Source of the DNA: Galbula dea
Lineage: Eukaryota > Chordata > Aves > Piciformes > Galbulidae
Direction of reading: 5' to 3'
Length of the DNA stretch: 64,000 bases
NCBI GenBank assembly: GCA_013399015.1
Contig: VWZX01010107.1
Span: 186,001-250,000, forward strand
The translations under genes were made by a program, and so were the position numbers. This document shows, piece after piece, positions 1 through 12,708 of this stretch. How positions within the stretch are numbered: the first letter of the stretch is position 1; each line of letters starts with the position of its first letter. A model generated the notes under the pieces. The model made no database searches, was not told where the DNA came from, and was given only the letters and a program-made list of their open reading frames with translations.

Positions 1-1308
1 TAGATGAAGTACTAATAACACTTTTAAAAAGGCAGTCCTGGATATTCATACCTTTTCTCCATACACTAGGCATGGTGCTCCTCCAAAACCTGGAGGATTT
101 TCTGAAGATCGCTCCTGCACCTTCTAAAGTTCAAAGCTTTAAAACTGATACCTCTGCTTATTCAGAAAGAATAACAACAACATTCTACATTTAGCATACT
201 GTAAAAAAGACATGGCCAAACTAAAGCTAGCAGGCTATCTGCAGTGAAATCTGTTGCCCAGGTAGCATCAGCTGTCCCTGCAGTGAGACCCTTGGCACTG
301 CAGATGTGCATGACTCCTGGCTTCATTCAGCCCAATGGCAAAATCTACCTTAGATTCAAAACTTGCAGGATTTCGGGTAGAAATGTGTTCATACAGAATG
401 AAGGTCCTTCAGCAGCAACATTGTGGACTATTACACAAATGACAAACCAGCACACATACTAAGTTAGTTTTTGTTAATGTTACTATTTGCTGGCCTTTGC
501 TGTATATGTTGTGCAAGAAAGAGGATGATATTGGATACTAGAGAGTTTCAAGCTGATTCCTAGTAACAGTATATATTTTTAATCCTTTAAATAATAATGT
601 TAAAATGCCAACCTCTGCTAAGTGGAATGGTTTAATAACCATTCAGAATCCACCTAGTTAACAGTCAGACAGTTTTATATCAATTCCTCCTTGAAGATTT
701 ATTTACCTAAATGATTTTTCTCTTCTATAATAAATTAAGCACAACACTATTTCATCATATTCATGAAGAGTATATATTTTTCTTAGTCAATCACAAAAGA
801 AGACTAATTTATCTGTCAGCTGCACAAGGCTAAATGTCAAAAACGTGTTAAAAGGCCCTAATATACCATGTTTTACTTGATTAACAGCTAACTTACAGAA
901 ATCCCAACAATGTGTTCTTGTTTCAGTCTTATTTGCATTGGCGAGCTTTCCTTATGCACTAATCTAGGACCTCACAGGTCTAATCTATTTGCACTTTATC
1001 ACAGAAGCAGGAACTGAATTGCCACAGCATATAGCTCTATTATCAGACATACTCAATTGCTTATCTGCTGTATGCTGCTACAGTAGGACCAACTTTATAA
1101 ATATCAGCTTCATGAAAGCAACCTCTTGAGCTGCTTTGGGCCAGTCCAAGAGCTGAGATATTCTTTGAAAAGATTCTTGTTAAAACATCAAGGAAGCTGA
1201 TAGCACTTTTGTGTACTCCAATTTCCAAGCTTTTTTTTGTTAATAGAAGTAAACTTTTTTTTTGTTTATTTCAATGTAACCTTCATTGCTGTTAAGACTT
1301 TTCAGTGC

Positions 1309-1352
1309 TTCGGAGAGGCTCCGAACATGGGGGGGGTGGGAGGTAAGAGGGG
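1309..1352. repeat. Perfect 7-bp hairpin followed by a G-rich run
   Basis: TTCGGAG (1309-1315) and CTCCGAA (1319-1325) are perfect inverted repeats with a 3-base loop. They are followed almost at once by eight consecutive Gs, then GGG and, further on, GGGG. The run has enough G tracts for a possible G-quadruplex on the + strand, which is the template strand of ERC2. No function is known. Confidence 0.5.
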
Positions 1353-2768
1353 AAGAATTAATACCTTTTTCAGTTTAGTTCTAAAACGCGCTCATAAGTC
1401 ACTAAAGTTGTGCAGCTTCACTTCTGATTCCTGACAAGACAGCAAATTATATCAGCAATACTACCAGAAAAATATAAAGAATAAAATAAGCCCATTTCAG
1501 GAAATTTTGATGTTGACTTATGATGTCTACAGTAATTTCTTTTTTAGTGTCACCAAGCCACTTAATCACTAAATATGGAAGAAAATGAAAATCAGAGACA
1601 AATACTCGGAAAAATCTATTTTCATGAAGAATAAGGAACTGCATTTTCTAATTCAGAGTCAAAAATCTCAATCTGAGTTTTTTCAAGTACCATCCAGGAA
1701 AAACATAAATGCTGAAACATTTGAGTTTTGGCCTTCAAAAGTAGCTTCATAATTCATTCACATTACATAATAATGTTTTAATATTTTCTTTCTTTCTACA
1801 GAAATTAAGAAAAGCAATTAAATTCAATTTTAGTGAATTGTGGTTAAATAAACTGGTATAAATAAATTTGATTTCTATTTTAAAAGAGCCTTTGATCCTT
1901 TCAGGACCCTACTCCTGGAGTATATTATTAAAAATATGTTATTATTAAATTTCTAAAACCTATCGCATAGACAAAGAAATAAGACAAAGCAAAAAGTGTG
2001 CCTAATATCAGAGTATAAAACAAGATGATACAGCTGCAAAGTAGGTCTGATATAATTTCTATGAAAAGAATAGCTTTGCATAGAAATCATGTATTCTTAA
2101 ATGAAAGCAGCATCCTTCGCTGATAGCATAAATTTACATTGATAAAAGTACCTATATTGGTGCACTTTTTAATAAGAAAATATCACTAAATGGTTCTTGT
2201 TTTGTCCCATTTGGACAAAAAAATCTGTTCCTTTATTTCTACCAGTATTTGCAGTGGAAAAAGTTAATAAGTACTGATAAAGTCTATAGGTTCTAAGAAT
2301 ACTACTGCAGACAGCAACAGGAGTGAGAAAGGTTACTCACTGAGAGCAGCTGGGATGAACTGGAAAGCTGGACACAAGTATGAATGAGACGTGTAAACAT
2401 AAACAGTCAAGGTATTTAGCTGCCAGAAGATACAAAAAAGCTAGACATAATAGTTTATTTGGAACTTCTAGAAGATGCCTACTGGCTTCTTTCAACATAT
2501 AAGCACATCCCAGAGTCTACACTTAAGATTCAACCCATCCTTGAGAGCGTGACCTTCCAGAAACTTGCAATGGGAAAGAAATTGTACATGATTTCTCTAT
2601 ACAATATATAAGGAAATCATGCAGAAACTATTTTACCTTGGAAACTTCCCTCCCATTGTGCCTGAAGCTCCAAGTACCCCATTTCTCAAAAGCTCATCTT
2701 AATTCTACCCTGCAGTGTTATTTTTTCATCTAATAATTTCTCATAAAATTATAAGTGTCCGTCCTTAT

Positions 2769-3007
2769 TTATCCATGCAGTTCTGACCGAAGTAGAGATG
2801 AATTGCCAAAGTACATTTCAGAGAAGGATCTAATTTCATCAAAGTTTTCCACAATATTAAAACCAGCATCTTCTATCAGACTTTGAACCTTTATTACAGC
2901 AGTCAAATTTTGACACAAAATTTCCATACCATCAAGGGCTCTAGTGTTGTCACATTTCAAGTTCTCATATACACAAAGATATTCTATTGCACAATTTGCA
3001 AACAAGT
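2769..3007 (-). other. Orphan exon-like open frame, unknown
   Basis: The minus strand carries an open frame of about 79 codons ending in TAA at 2769-2771. It has no ATG at its start: the frame is entered through a TTG codon. Directly upstream is a splice-acceptor-like string (tttgtcccag, AG at 3008-3009), and a stop in the same frame lies a little further upstream. The predicted peptide is richer in D, E, C and N than most chance frames here and is not coiled coil, so it does not resemble ERC2. I do not recognise it. It could be a terminal exon of a nested or alternative transcript, a decayed retrocopy, or chance. Confidence 0.15.
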
Positions 3008-3228
3008 CTGGGACAAATCCTCACTATGATGTTCAAAAATTAAACATCCTGAGTTTAGTAAAATGTTATGTCTGTCTGGCATTAATAGAATATTTTCAGA
3101 TACATACAAAATTTCTTCAAAATTATAAAAACCTCTTACATTTATTTATTAGTTTACATTTATTTCAACAGATTTTAGAATGGTACTGGTACAAAATGAC
3201 TTGAAAACAATTAATTGCCACTCATCGA

Positions 3229-3251
3229 ACTGGGTTAGGTTTTAACCCAGT
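3229..3251. repeat. Perfect 9-bp inverted repeat
   Basis: ACTGGGTTA (3229-3237) pairs perfectly with TAACCCAGT (3243-3251) across a 5-base loop. It is intronic, and no further function can be read from it. Confidence 0.6.
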
Positions 3252-4803
3252 ACTCCTTAATCTTTTGTATTTCTGTTAGTGAAGGGATGACTATACATGA
3301 TCTATTGAATATTTCCACACTAGCTGCTTCTGCTATGAACACTGGCAAATTGTCATTAATTTAAGATTTTCAGCAGAGAAATAACATTACCATCGAAGAC
3401 AGACTGCAACTTAACAAATTGCCCTAGCTAAGAAGTGCTGCCTGAGTGTATTTTCTCTGGAGTGCTGCAGATATAGCTGAGACAGAAAGATTTCTTTGGC
3501 TTTTGACAATCTACTTCATGCTCAGTTGCACAGGGGAACTGGCAAGTTTGCAGTGTGATACTCGCTCTGCCTTCTACATTCACAACAGTAGCATGATGGT
3601 TAAAGGACTGTTTTAATCTCCAGGATGACTCTATGGGCATTTAGGGAAGGTGACAATGAAGACAAATCCACAGAAGATAGTTTACAAGGAATAAAAACAG
3701 ATTAAAGGTACTTTGTGACAACTTTTAATAATATGTTGTGAGATTGGTGAGCACTGTGTCCAGATTAGCAGTGAAAGGTTAACAAAATATGTGCAACTTT
3801 CTTTACTGCATAAATGCTGAAAGTTATCTTAAGAAGCCACAAAAGTAACAGTAAGGCCAACTTTTCCCACTGTTGTTGACCAAACGAATGTTAATAATGT
3901 GATCAAACATACAAAGAAATAAAAACTACAACATTAGCATTCTAGCTGTTAGTGCCAAGACCACAGTGGCATTTTAAAGTCATATACAGTCACAAATATC
4001 TGCATAGGATTCCACACTACAGAATGGCACATAATACTTTAATTAGTTCTGCTTACCTGTGCACATTTAGGTGATATAAATTAAAATCTGTGAGCGGCAA
4101 AAAGTGGATACTTGGACTAACTGTCTTTGGCATATAAATTCACTTGGATTACCGTGTATTAAAAGTTAACTGAAAGAAAAACCTAACCTCACTGAAACTG
4201 GTAGGAATGTTGCCACTGATTTAAACACTTCAGATTTATCCCTTCTGCTAGGTATTTTCAAATTAAAGGCATACAGTTCTCCAAAAAGAAGTCTCCTTTT
4301 TTTCTGTTTATGAAATATAGTCTCCCTAAAAACTTAAGTGTAGGAAAGCAGTAAACAATAGTGCTAACAGTAGGCCAAGGTAACAGTTGGTACAGTCACT
4401 TGCTGCTGCCTGTTCAGTTAGGGTCTGCTTAACAGACAAAAGAGCAGGATAATCAAGATCAAAATGTCATTAAAAAAACCCTCAAAACTCTACCTTCTTT
4501 AAGTCAAGTGCCCGTATCTTTCAGGGAACTCATCCCACTGACTAAGGGAAAATCTTCCCATGTCCTGAGCTATTTCCTCTGTCCCCATTTAAAAGGGCAT
4601 TTGCTTTACCTCAGAGTCCTGTTTCAGTTCATCAGCTGGGAATCATTCTTTGCTCATACTACCAGAACAGAGCCACCTGCTTTCCTGACAAGGCTCATAG
4701 GCTTTGTTACAGGTGCTAGACCTGTAACCTGTAAAAAGGCACTTTCTGGACACACTTCACCCACAAGAGGAGCACCTAATACTGTTCCACAGCAACACAT
4801 TAC

Positions 4804-4941
4804 CTTTTCTGATAGAGCTTCTTCTAAGGTTGCTAGTGCTGTATCTGTGTTACTAGAATCCGTCTGCAATGACTTCACTCTGTCTTTTAGATTAGTTAGT
4901 TGTTTGTCTTTGTCCCTAAGTTGCTCCTGTAGATTTTCAAT
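4804..4941 (-). CDS. ERC2: ERC2 coding exon E (46 codons, coiled coil)
   Basis: This is the last of the five exons in transcript order, encoding residues 190-235 of the 235 seen here, from IENLQEQLRDKDKQ to EEALSEK. The acceptor is ttattttcag at the high end and the donor is AAAAG/gtaatg at 4803-4802. The exon is 138 nt, phase 0 at both ends. The peptide is a continuous charged heptad coil. ERC2 is identified by DKDKQLTNLKDR and TDSSNTDTALATLEEALSEK; as I remember ERC1, it has DKEKQMSSLKER, ADTTNTDTAL and EEALAEK there. ERC2 is a cytoplasmic scaffold of the presynaptic active zone that oligomerises through such coils and binds partners including liprin-alpha, Bassoon/Piccolo and (by its C-terminus, not in this window) RIM. 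An antisense frame of 145 codons on the + strand overlaps this exon and is a shadow. Confidence 0.95.
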
Positions 4942-5807
4942 CTGAAAATAAGAACAGATGATAATATTCATCAACCTTGCCTTATCATTCAAAGAGGGAC
5001 TTGGGTACTAGGATCAATCAAATGTATACTTATCACACATGATACATACACCTCAATATACTGCCATGTTTTTACATGGTGTAATATCAACAGGTTTTAA
5101 CTTGTCTTTTATATTGTTTTCTTTTCCTAAAAAGCATAATTTTCTAACAAATTCCAGGAAAAATCTCAGTGCATTCAAGTATTGTGTTATTTAATTATTT
5201 TCTGATATTCATCACTTTAGTTTCAGGTACTGCATTATCTCAGTAATTCAAGGCATGTGTGGAATTACCCCTTTAGATTATTCTAGTTGCAATAAGGAGG
5301 ACAAGGTAAGGGAAAGGAAAAGTAAGTTCAATGAGCCTTAAACTGAGGAAAAAGAAAGATGATAATCTACCTATCTAAAAACTTCTTCCATCATGCTCTG
5401 CTGTAAAGAAACTCACCTGGACAGAGAGCAGGATGTTTATATCTCAAAAAGCCAAACCCAGAAACAAAACAAAAAAACCCAAACACCACCAAGGCCACTG
5501 TGTCCCTTCACTGTCTTCATCTCTATGAAGATTTAAGGCATGTTAGACTATTTTTGATATTAAAACTAGTTTATACAGGTCTAGTTCTTCCTCTAGCAAG
5601 TATTTACAAACTCTGCTAAGGTACCTATAAACACACTGGTTTGTTAAACAGGTCATGCTTTACAGTGGCTAAGTCAGACAGGTTTTGCACAAAAAAATTG
5701 TCCACAAGACTATATGGATTTTGGAAGCAAATCTCAATAAAAGCACTCGGCTTCTGATTGTGACAGCAATCACCGTTATGACCTTCTGGGGATAATGGAG
5801 AGAGGAC

Positions 5808-5841
5808 ATGTCATATGTGTATATGTGTATGTCATATGTGT
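5808..5841. repeat. Tandem duplication, 21-bp period
   Basis: The 13-mer atgtcatatgtgt occurs at 5808-5820 and again at 5829-5841, separated by a TATGTG-rich spacer. This is a simple local duplication in intron DNA. Confidence 0.6.
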
Positions 5842-6660
5842 GCAATTTTACTAACTGTCTGTCAGAACAATCAACCTCCCTTCATCCTATCTTCAACAGC
5901 GCCACCTGCTACTATGCCACTGGCATAAAACCAAAATTTGTTCCACTGTACTTAGCATAAATAAATAATAGCAAAAACAACTAACTACTCCATTATTTTA
6001 GCATGCCACGATATATAACACAACAAAATATGCCTAAATCCATAAGGTAACATTTGTTCAAGGCTGGATTTAAATATGCTTAAAATTAGAGAACTTATTA
6101 CTGTCAACAGAGATTGAAATTCTTACTTCCATAAGTGATTTTACACTTTGGATCATGTTCTGAAATGAAGAGAGCTTTGCTGTTCATTTCACTGTGTAAT
6201 GCAATTTTGCTCACGGCCAACGTCATTTCCATTCAAAGAAATATAGATTTTAACAAAGAAGGATCCTTCATAATTATTGTTAAACTGTATTTAGAGATTC
6301 TTTTACACACATGAAGCTGAATTCAATGCATTGGCAGCCCCACAGAAGTCAACAGTTACGTCAATAAAAATTTCATCTCCATATGCAAAAATCTATCACC
6401 ATAATCAAACACACTTTAATAAGGGCTGTACTTGGGTAAAAATTCTCCTCCTGCTATATGATGCATGTGCAGGGAAAAAGAGCCTGAAGTTTTGACAGAA
6501 TATATATTTATAATTAACAAATCAAAATCCACAGTACAGCTGTGTGCACTGAACAAAGTCTATTTAAATAAACTGAAAATTTAAAAGAACTCGAATAAAA
6601 TTTAAAATGAAAGTGAAATAGAATTTGAAAGTACATTTGGAAGAGTATTTTACTTTTTAT

Positions 6661-6696
6661 ACACGCACACACACACACACACACACATATATATAG
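6661..6696. repeat. (CA)n microsatellite with short (TA)n end
   Basis: The run is acacgcacac followed by uninterrupted CA units and then atatatata. It is a standard dinucleotide microsatellite and is probably length-polymorphic. Confidence 0.95.
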
Positions 6697-7956
6697 TTTG
6701 GCCAGTCAGATTACTGCTATAGGCCAAAAATTCCACTTGCTCTGTAAACTATAAAATACTAAGGCATTTATAAAAAGGATTTTTGGGAAGACCTGACACA
6801 GAATAGCTTACTCTTGTAAATGACCTCTCGTAATATTTTTCTTCTTGTGTATATTTTATACAGATAGAGAAATAAGATACATGTGTTAATGAGTTAAGGA
6901 CTTTTTATTTTATGGCATGTGTATTAGTCACATCTAAAATTACATTAACTGGCATGCAGAGGACTGCACACACTGTTTCTTTACTTTCATCCAAGTATTA
7001 ACGATTCCAACAACTACCTCATGACACCCTGTGGAATACTTAAGCAACTGCACATTTCAGCTTCACCAAAATAAATTCTCGAGCAAAAAAGGAAATAAAA
7101 CAGGAGAGTGAATATTGATTACATGTTCTTTGAAACAAAGTTAAAATCTGGGGTTTTGTTATCATCAGCTTGACCTACCAATTCTAGGCACCCTAAATTA
7201 AAGTACTTATTTCCTATGCACAGTGCTTATCTGAATTCCACAGCATTTACACGATTTCCTTCCTCTTAAAGCTAATTTAAAATATGATCCAACCCTTAAC
7301 CAAGAAAACATGTTCTAAAATTATTCAGCATTTACAAAATTCTTTCCTCAGAGGTAAAGAGAACAGGCAGCAAATTAAAAACATCCCCATTGAATCACAA
7401 CTGCTTTAAAATAAGTCATTCAATGCATAGTCCATAGATAAAATAAGAGGAAAGGATCTGATTATTCTTCTATTTGTGCTATATAAAACTGAAGGAAGTA
7501 CTTTGATGGGAACAGGACCACACTGGGGTATGTGAAAAAAGAATCAGCACTGCAGAGTATTTGTTTGTTGGGATGAGCGTGGGATTAGTAAAGATCTGCT
7601 AATGCAGGCAAGATTTTATGACCAGCTAATCATACAGTCTTCTCTCAGAAAGGTTACAGGAGACAAAGAGATTGAGCAGCCTCACATGCTAAAACCTTGG
7701 AATACAAGACATGATTTAATTCTTCCTGGGTTTTTCAAATCCAGAAAGAACAACAAACCCTATGGTAACCTTTGTCATTCTCCAACATATATTTGGGTAC
7801 AGTTATATACATAAGGATGCAATCTTCCTGCTGAATAAAGACTTACTTTTGAGCATGTCTGAATTCAATGTATGGCAGGGAATTTTAAGACTTTCCTAAT
7901 GCTCAAGCACTTATATATTTTTATCTGATATAAAATTAGTTACTCTGTAGTTTAGT

Positions 7957-7991
7957 CAACATGCAATTCCTACTGCAACATGCAACTCCTA
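7957..7991. repeat. Imperfect tandem duplication, 19-bp period
   Basis: caacatgcaattccta (7957-7972) is repeated with one mismatch as caacatgcaactccta (7976-7991). Confidence 0.6.
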
Positions 7992-10603
7992 ACTGCTATG
8001 TCCCTGTGCGATGAGCTGTATGATAAGAAACTGCTCCGTTCTTTCTGTATTTCAGAAAGTTTGTATATTCCCAGAGCTTAAGAATTTATTGCTTTTTAAA
8101 AAACAATACCCTTACGGATAAATGTCTTTCCTATGAGGCATCCTGTCAATAAACTGCAAGTGCTAATCTTGTCACTTTCTGGCGACAGTCTCAGGAATGC
8201 TTCTTAAATACTCAAGGGATTAAAGAAAATCTCACCCACATACTGGCTTTAAAATTCTACAGTAACTCAAGTTCTCAAAAGAAAATTACTTTCATTATCA
8301 AAATTAAAGTACTGTACCATGGAATTTGCAAGAAAATTACATCAAAGAAAACACTCCATGCTAAAACAATTTGCTTTTAGAAATATGCCTTAAAGTATAA
8401 GAGAATTTAAACACTGTAAGAGAGAATTTATCAAATATTTCCTAGGCCTAGGTAGCTAGTGAAACCATAAAGACATACACTTAAGCTTGGCTCCATAGAT
8501 TTTCCTCTCTACTCTGTATTTGAGTTTTAACTAACTCAGACAAGCACTTTGTACCACTGGCCTTTTGAATCCTAAAATTCATTTGGCTCTATTCTAAATT
8601 TCACTTGCAAAACTCTTTGAGACTTGTTTCGCATTAAAAGACAGGTCATGTCTGTTCCACTGAAGTATATCTATAACCCACTCAATCCTAGACTGTCATT
8701 ATGACAGTGGATCCCAAAATCAGAGACAGGAAAGGTATTTGCAAAGCTGTCCATAAATTTTACATAACCCTCTAGAATATATAAAACTATATTTTCAACA
8801 CTGGATAGAGAAGCAGTCTCCTTCTGATGAGAAAGCAGTCTCCAAATCAACGGATCTCTAAGGTTTTCACAAAAGATGATTGATCTGCCTGAACAGTTTT
8901 TACCTCAAACTTCCTTCAGGACTACAGTTCAAAGTAGCAAAGTGCAGCTGCCAAGTGACTATCACAAAGTAGCTATGAAGCAAATGCTACTTCAGACATC
9001 AGCCCTCACATTAACACGATGACAAGAGCAATAGAGAAGTGGCATGAGATAGTAATAGCCCTATTGCTACCTTCCCTGCTCACACAATCCAAGCAGGAAA
9101 GAAAATAATCCTTTGGAATTTTGCTCTACTTGACAAGTTTAAAAACAGAAAAAGACATAACACTGTAGTAAGAAACAAGAAAACAAAAGGTAAACAGGTA
9201 CACTTGCATTGTTTCCCTCCAAAGTTACATCATTTCTGTATAACACATTCTCTGCTTCAAATTTGGGAGTTTGCTGTTAGGAATACACAGCTGATCAGAC
9301 AAACACTGTGGTTTGAAAACTTACTTTTATGGTTGTTCAGTTTTCTAATACCATCAGAAACTCTTTTTTTAACCATTATGTCTACACTATTAGAGGCACC
9401 TGATTATGCCCATTCTGTCTATATAATAGAATTGTCTTCCCTTTTGCTTCTCTTTATGCAATTGAATGAGGAAGAAAAACCACCTGAAGGTACTACCACT
9501 GGAGAAAAGGAGGACATGTAAGATGAGAGGCAAAGATGACACCACATGCCTAAAAGGGAGAGTTGGAAAACGAGAAAAAGATGCAAAGACCAGAATACAG
9601 CAAACAGTGCTAAGATACTCTTACTACTGAACGCTAAAGTAGTAGTGATCAAACATACAGAAGATACCAGACAAACAAAGCCAAGAGTTTACACAGATGC
9701 CGACATCTAAGGAGAAGACTTTTCAAGGAATGAAACAAAGAAAATAGGAGACAGTGGGAGGTATAAAAGCTATGAAGTAGTAAGTAACAAATACTGGCAG
9801 TGGCATCAACCACAAAAGTAAAGGGCAGTTATAATTTGATTTCTTCAGAAGGATCAACATTACATACTAAACAATCAGGTCAAAAACCATTTCTAAGAAA
9901 AATATGAGAAATTATGCATTCAAGCATTCTTGTGATTAAATTTAGTTCTACTTCAAAATATACACAACTATTTTTGTATGAACAAAACCAAAACCTACAA
10001 TACAGAGAGCTAAAATAACTTCAAAGTCAGTGTGCATGTTTCTGAGAACGGAAGTCCAAATTATTTCAGCCGCTTCCACCACTATGCCATCAGATGTCTC
10101 TACTGCAAAAAATTACTATCAATCTCTAAACAAGAGACACTCAACAACAAAACACTGGATACATAAATGGATATAAAAAATTCTAAGCACCTTGAAGACA
10201 AAAACCAGAAGAAGATGGCAGCACCACAAGTGGCTATCTCATAACTGAATTCCCAAGCCTGTTACCAGATCACTACCAGTTCTTCTGTTTCATGAGGAAT
10301 TTCCCACTAGGACCAACAAGTCCTCCAGGAAGAGGGAGCAGAATAATCAGAAGAAGGTATTCTTCTGCATGTAGATGTTATACTTCCTGACTGAATTATT
10401 AGTAATAATGGTAGAAAGCTCTGCATCAATATCTTTCATATCTTTTTTTTCCAAAACTGAACGGTTTGAGATCTTTTCAAAGCCATTAATGAGAACTCAG
10501 ATACTTACTTTCTGATGTGTCTTTCAGTTTTGATTTGATTTTTTCCTTTCATTTTAAAGTAACAAATAAGGTTGAAAATTTCATATATAATTATTATATC
10601 TAG

Positions 10604-10665
10604 GCTAACAGTTGGACTTGATGACCTTAAGGATCTTTTCCAATATAAATGATTCTGTGATTTTT
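10604..10665 (+). mobile_element. CR1 LINE 3'-end remnant
   Basis: The sequence runs gttggacttgatgacctt, then a decayed ctttccaa block, then gattctgtgattt. This is the end of the CR1 3' untranslated region and its terminal octamers, in + orientation (antisense to ERC2). Only about 60 bp remain, strongly 5' truncated as is usual for CR1. Confidence 0.8.
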
Positions 10666-11400
10666 ATGAAATATTACTCATTGGTCCCAATAATTAATTA
10701 AAGAAGGCTAAGGAAAGCAAATATGACAGTGGTAGAATCAAGAGTTCTGCTCATATAATGTGGAATTATTTCCCATGCCATCATATGTTCTGTACGATTC
10801 AGTTTGTTAAGTGTATGGACTATCAAATATGTACAGAAGCATAAAGTAGCATTATGTAATTAATAAAAAACCCAAGAGAATTAGAAGTTTACCTAAAGAA
10901 GAAAAGATAGATGTTTTTTAATTCAGGAGAGGAGAAAAAAAACATATAAAGAAGGAAAAGAACCTATGAACAGCTGGTGACTAAGAGAAAATGTGTATCA
11001 TCTACTGGTGCAGTCAGCACCTGCAATAAAGTGATGTTACATGTGATTAGAAAAAAATTTTCTTTATTCTATAGTTGGAAACATCAGCCTATCAACTCAT
11101 GCACATGTAGAAACTGGAACCATCCTATTGCATCAACAAATAGAAACAAATGCAACCAAAATCGGGCATCAAAAAAAAAGAATACCTTTTCTTCTTCTTC
11201 CAAAACAAACAATGTTTGCTTTATTGTGCAACCACTCCAGAAAATATTTCACTCTTTTTTATGTACTGTGAGACTCAAGATTCCTTTCATAATACAGGAT
11301 TCAAACATATGGGTACAGAAAAGATTCAGCAGAACCAGCAAGCATTAATAACGATGACGTGTGTGCTGAGTTTTCATACAGAGAGTAAAACGCTCCCCTA

Positions 11401-11754
11401 GGGCTGCTTAGGGAAGAGATCTGCCCTCAAGTCAGCTGATACTTTTACAGGGCTATAAAAGCAGGTCAGTGGGCAAACTGAGCCAAGAGAGGAGAAGGCT
11501 GTCACACAGAAAGGAGCTCCTGGACTGAAAGCTTGGCTTCTGTTGCCAGACTCCAGCTGAGAAAGACCTGGAACTTAATGCTAAAATTAACCTTCACCAG
11601 GAAGGTAGCCAAAAGAAGCCTGGGCTGATAATATCCACTTGTGTATCTGGAAATACTCAGTCAATGTCTTCTTCTCTTCAGGGACCAATAAATTCTCTGA
11701 ACAAGACAGCTTGACTCTTGGACTCATCTAAGCAGAACTTGGGCTTCTGAGACA
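11401..11754 (+). mobile_element. Candidate LTR or promoter-like block
   Basis: The block is richer in GC than its surroundings. It carries a TATA-like ctataaaa at 11453-11460 and, about 230 bp downstream, an AATAAA at 11687-11692 followed by a T/G-containing tail. It ends near tctgagaca (about 11754). This order (TATA, leader, poly(A) signal, short tail) is the layout of a retroviral LTR read on the + strand. I could not find a convincing TG start or matching target-site duplication, so the borders are guesses. A chance arrangement or an ancient LTR are both possible. No retroviral coding sequence adjoins it. Confidence 0.35.
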
Positions 11755-12249
11755 TCCATTGAAAAGTTTTTGCTCTCGTTCTATGTATTTATTATGATGT
11801 AATTCAAAACGTAACAGGTAGTTTGCAAATAGTAAATATAGTAATACAAAATAGACTAACACAATTCCAGTCACAAAATATGAAGAGGTGGGCATCCATT
11901 CTTATGCTAATGCTTCTTACAGTAATCACCTGTATATATGCAGGACACATTTTCAGGCTGGGTTGGTTGGGTATGAATTCTTACATCTCTCAGCAGTTTA
12001 CACGTGGCAGGGTAATGACCGATTGCTTAACTGGGTTTCTCTTTGAAGTCTAGCCCACTTCCACATTGAAAGCACCTAAAAACATGACCTCTATTACTCC
12101 TCCAAGTTAACTATGGAAACTCATACCTTTCTGCACAATTCTGCTTTTCAGGTATTTGAAGACCTCTGACAATTTGTTACTCATGTCTACTTGCGTTACT
12201 ATTTGCTACAGGTGCATATAAAATAGGGTATGTTAGCTTACAAAACAAC

Positions 12250-12666
12250 TTTTCTACGAGGACAGGCTGAAGGAATTGGGGTTGTTCAGCCTGGAGAAGA
12301 GAAGGCTTAGAGGGGACCTTATAGCGGCCTTTCAGTACCTGAAGGGGGATTATAGGGCAGAAGGAGAGAGACTTTTCTCCTGGTCTGATTGCAACAGGAC
12401 ACGGGGAAATGGCTGCAAGCTGAAGGAGGAGAGGTTTAGGCTGGAGATTAGAAGGGGGTTCTTTACCCAAAGGGTGGTGAGGCACTGCAACAGGTTGCCC
12501 AGAGAGGTTGTGGAGGCCCCATCCCTGACAGTGTTTAAGGCCAGGCTGGATGTGGCCCTGGATGACCTGGTCTAGTGCATGTGGCGTCCCTGCCATGGCA
12601 GGGGGGTTGGAACTAGATGATCTTTAAGGTCCCTTCCAACCTCAGCCATTCTACGATTCTATGATT
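12250..12666 (+). mobile_element. CR1 LINE 3' end with ORF2 C-terminus and 3' UTR
   Basis: A 5'-truncated CR1 copy, antisense to ERC2. It begins at tctacgaggacaggctga and keeps the final part of ORF2 as an open frame to the stop near 12573-12575. Recognisable motifs are GLFSLEKRRLRGDL, LKEERFRLEIRRGFF and VVRHCNRLPREVVEAPS, typical of the CR1 polyprotein C-terminus beyond the reverse transcriptase. After the stop comes the conserved 3' UTR: a short hairpin (cctgccatggcagg), then aactagatgatcttt and ccttccaacc, and two terminal octamers (ctacgatt, ctatgatt). About 100 codons without a stop suggest it is younger than the other copies here. A TG/TA/CA microsatellite follows about 40 bp downstream. 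Confidence 0.95.
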
Positions 12667-12708
12667 TTCATGGAAGACTGTTACACTAGGACATAGGCAA
12701 TATATAAG

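Larger units (their letters stand above)
1..4803 (-). other. ERC2: ERC2 intron downstream of exon E (partial)
   Basis: This is intron sequence following the donor GT at 4802-4803; its 3' end lies beyond the window. I searched the minus strand by eye for the next ERC2 coiled-coil exon (expected to continue from the SEK end of exon E) and did not see it. The intron is AT-rich. It holds a small hairpin next to a G-run (1309-1352), a second perfect hairpin (3229-3251) and one minus-strand open frame of unknown meaning (2769-3007). I recognise no CR1 or LTR here. Confidence 0.85.

Noticed and set aside
4508..4945. 145-codon open frame on the + strand across exon E
   Set aside because: Its length comes from being antisense to the ERC2 coding exon; the peptide has no recognisable family features.
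12177..12596. 139-codon open frame on the minus strand
   Set aside because: It is the antisense shadow of the CR1 ORF2 tail at 12250-12666.
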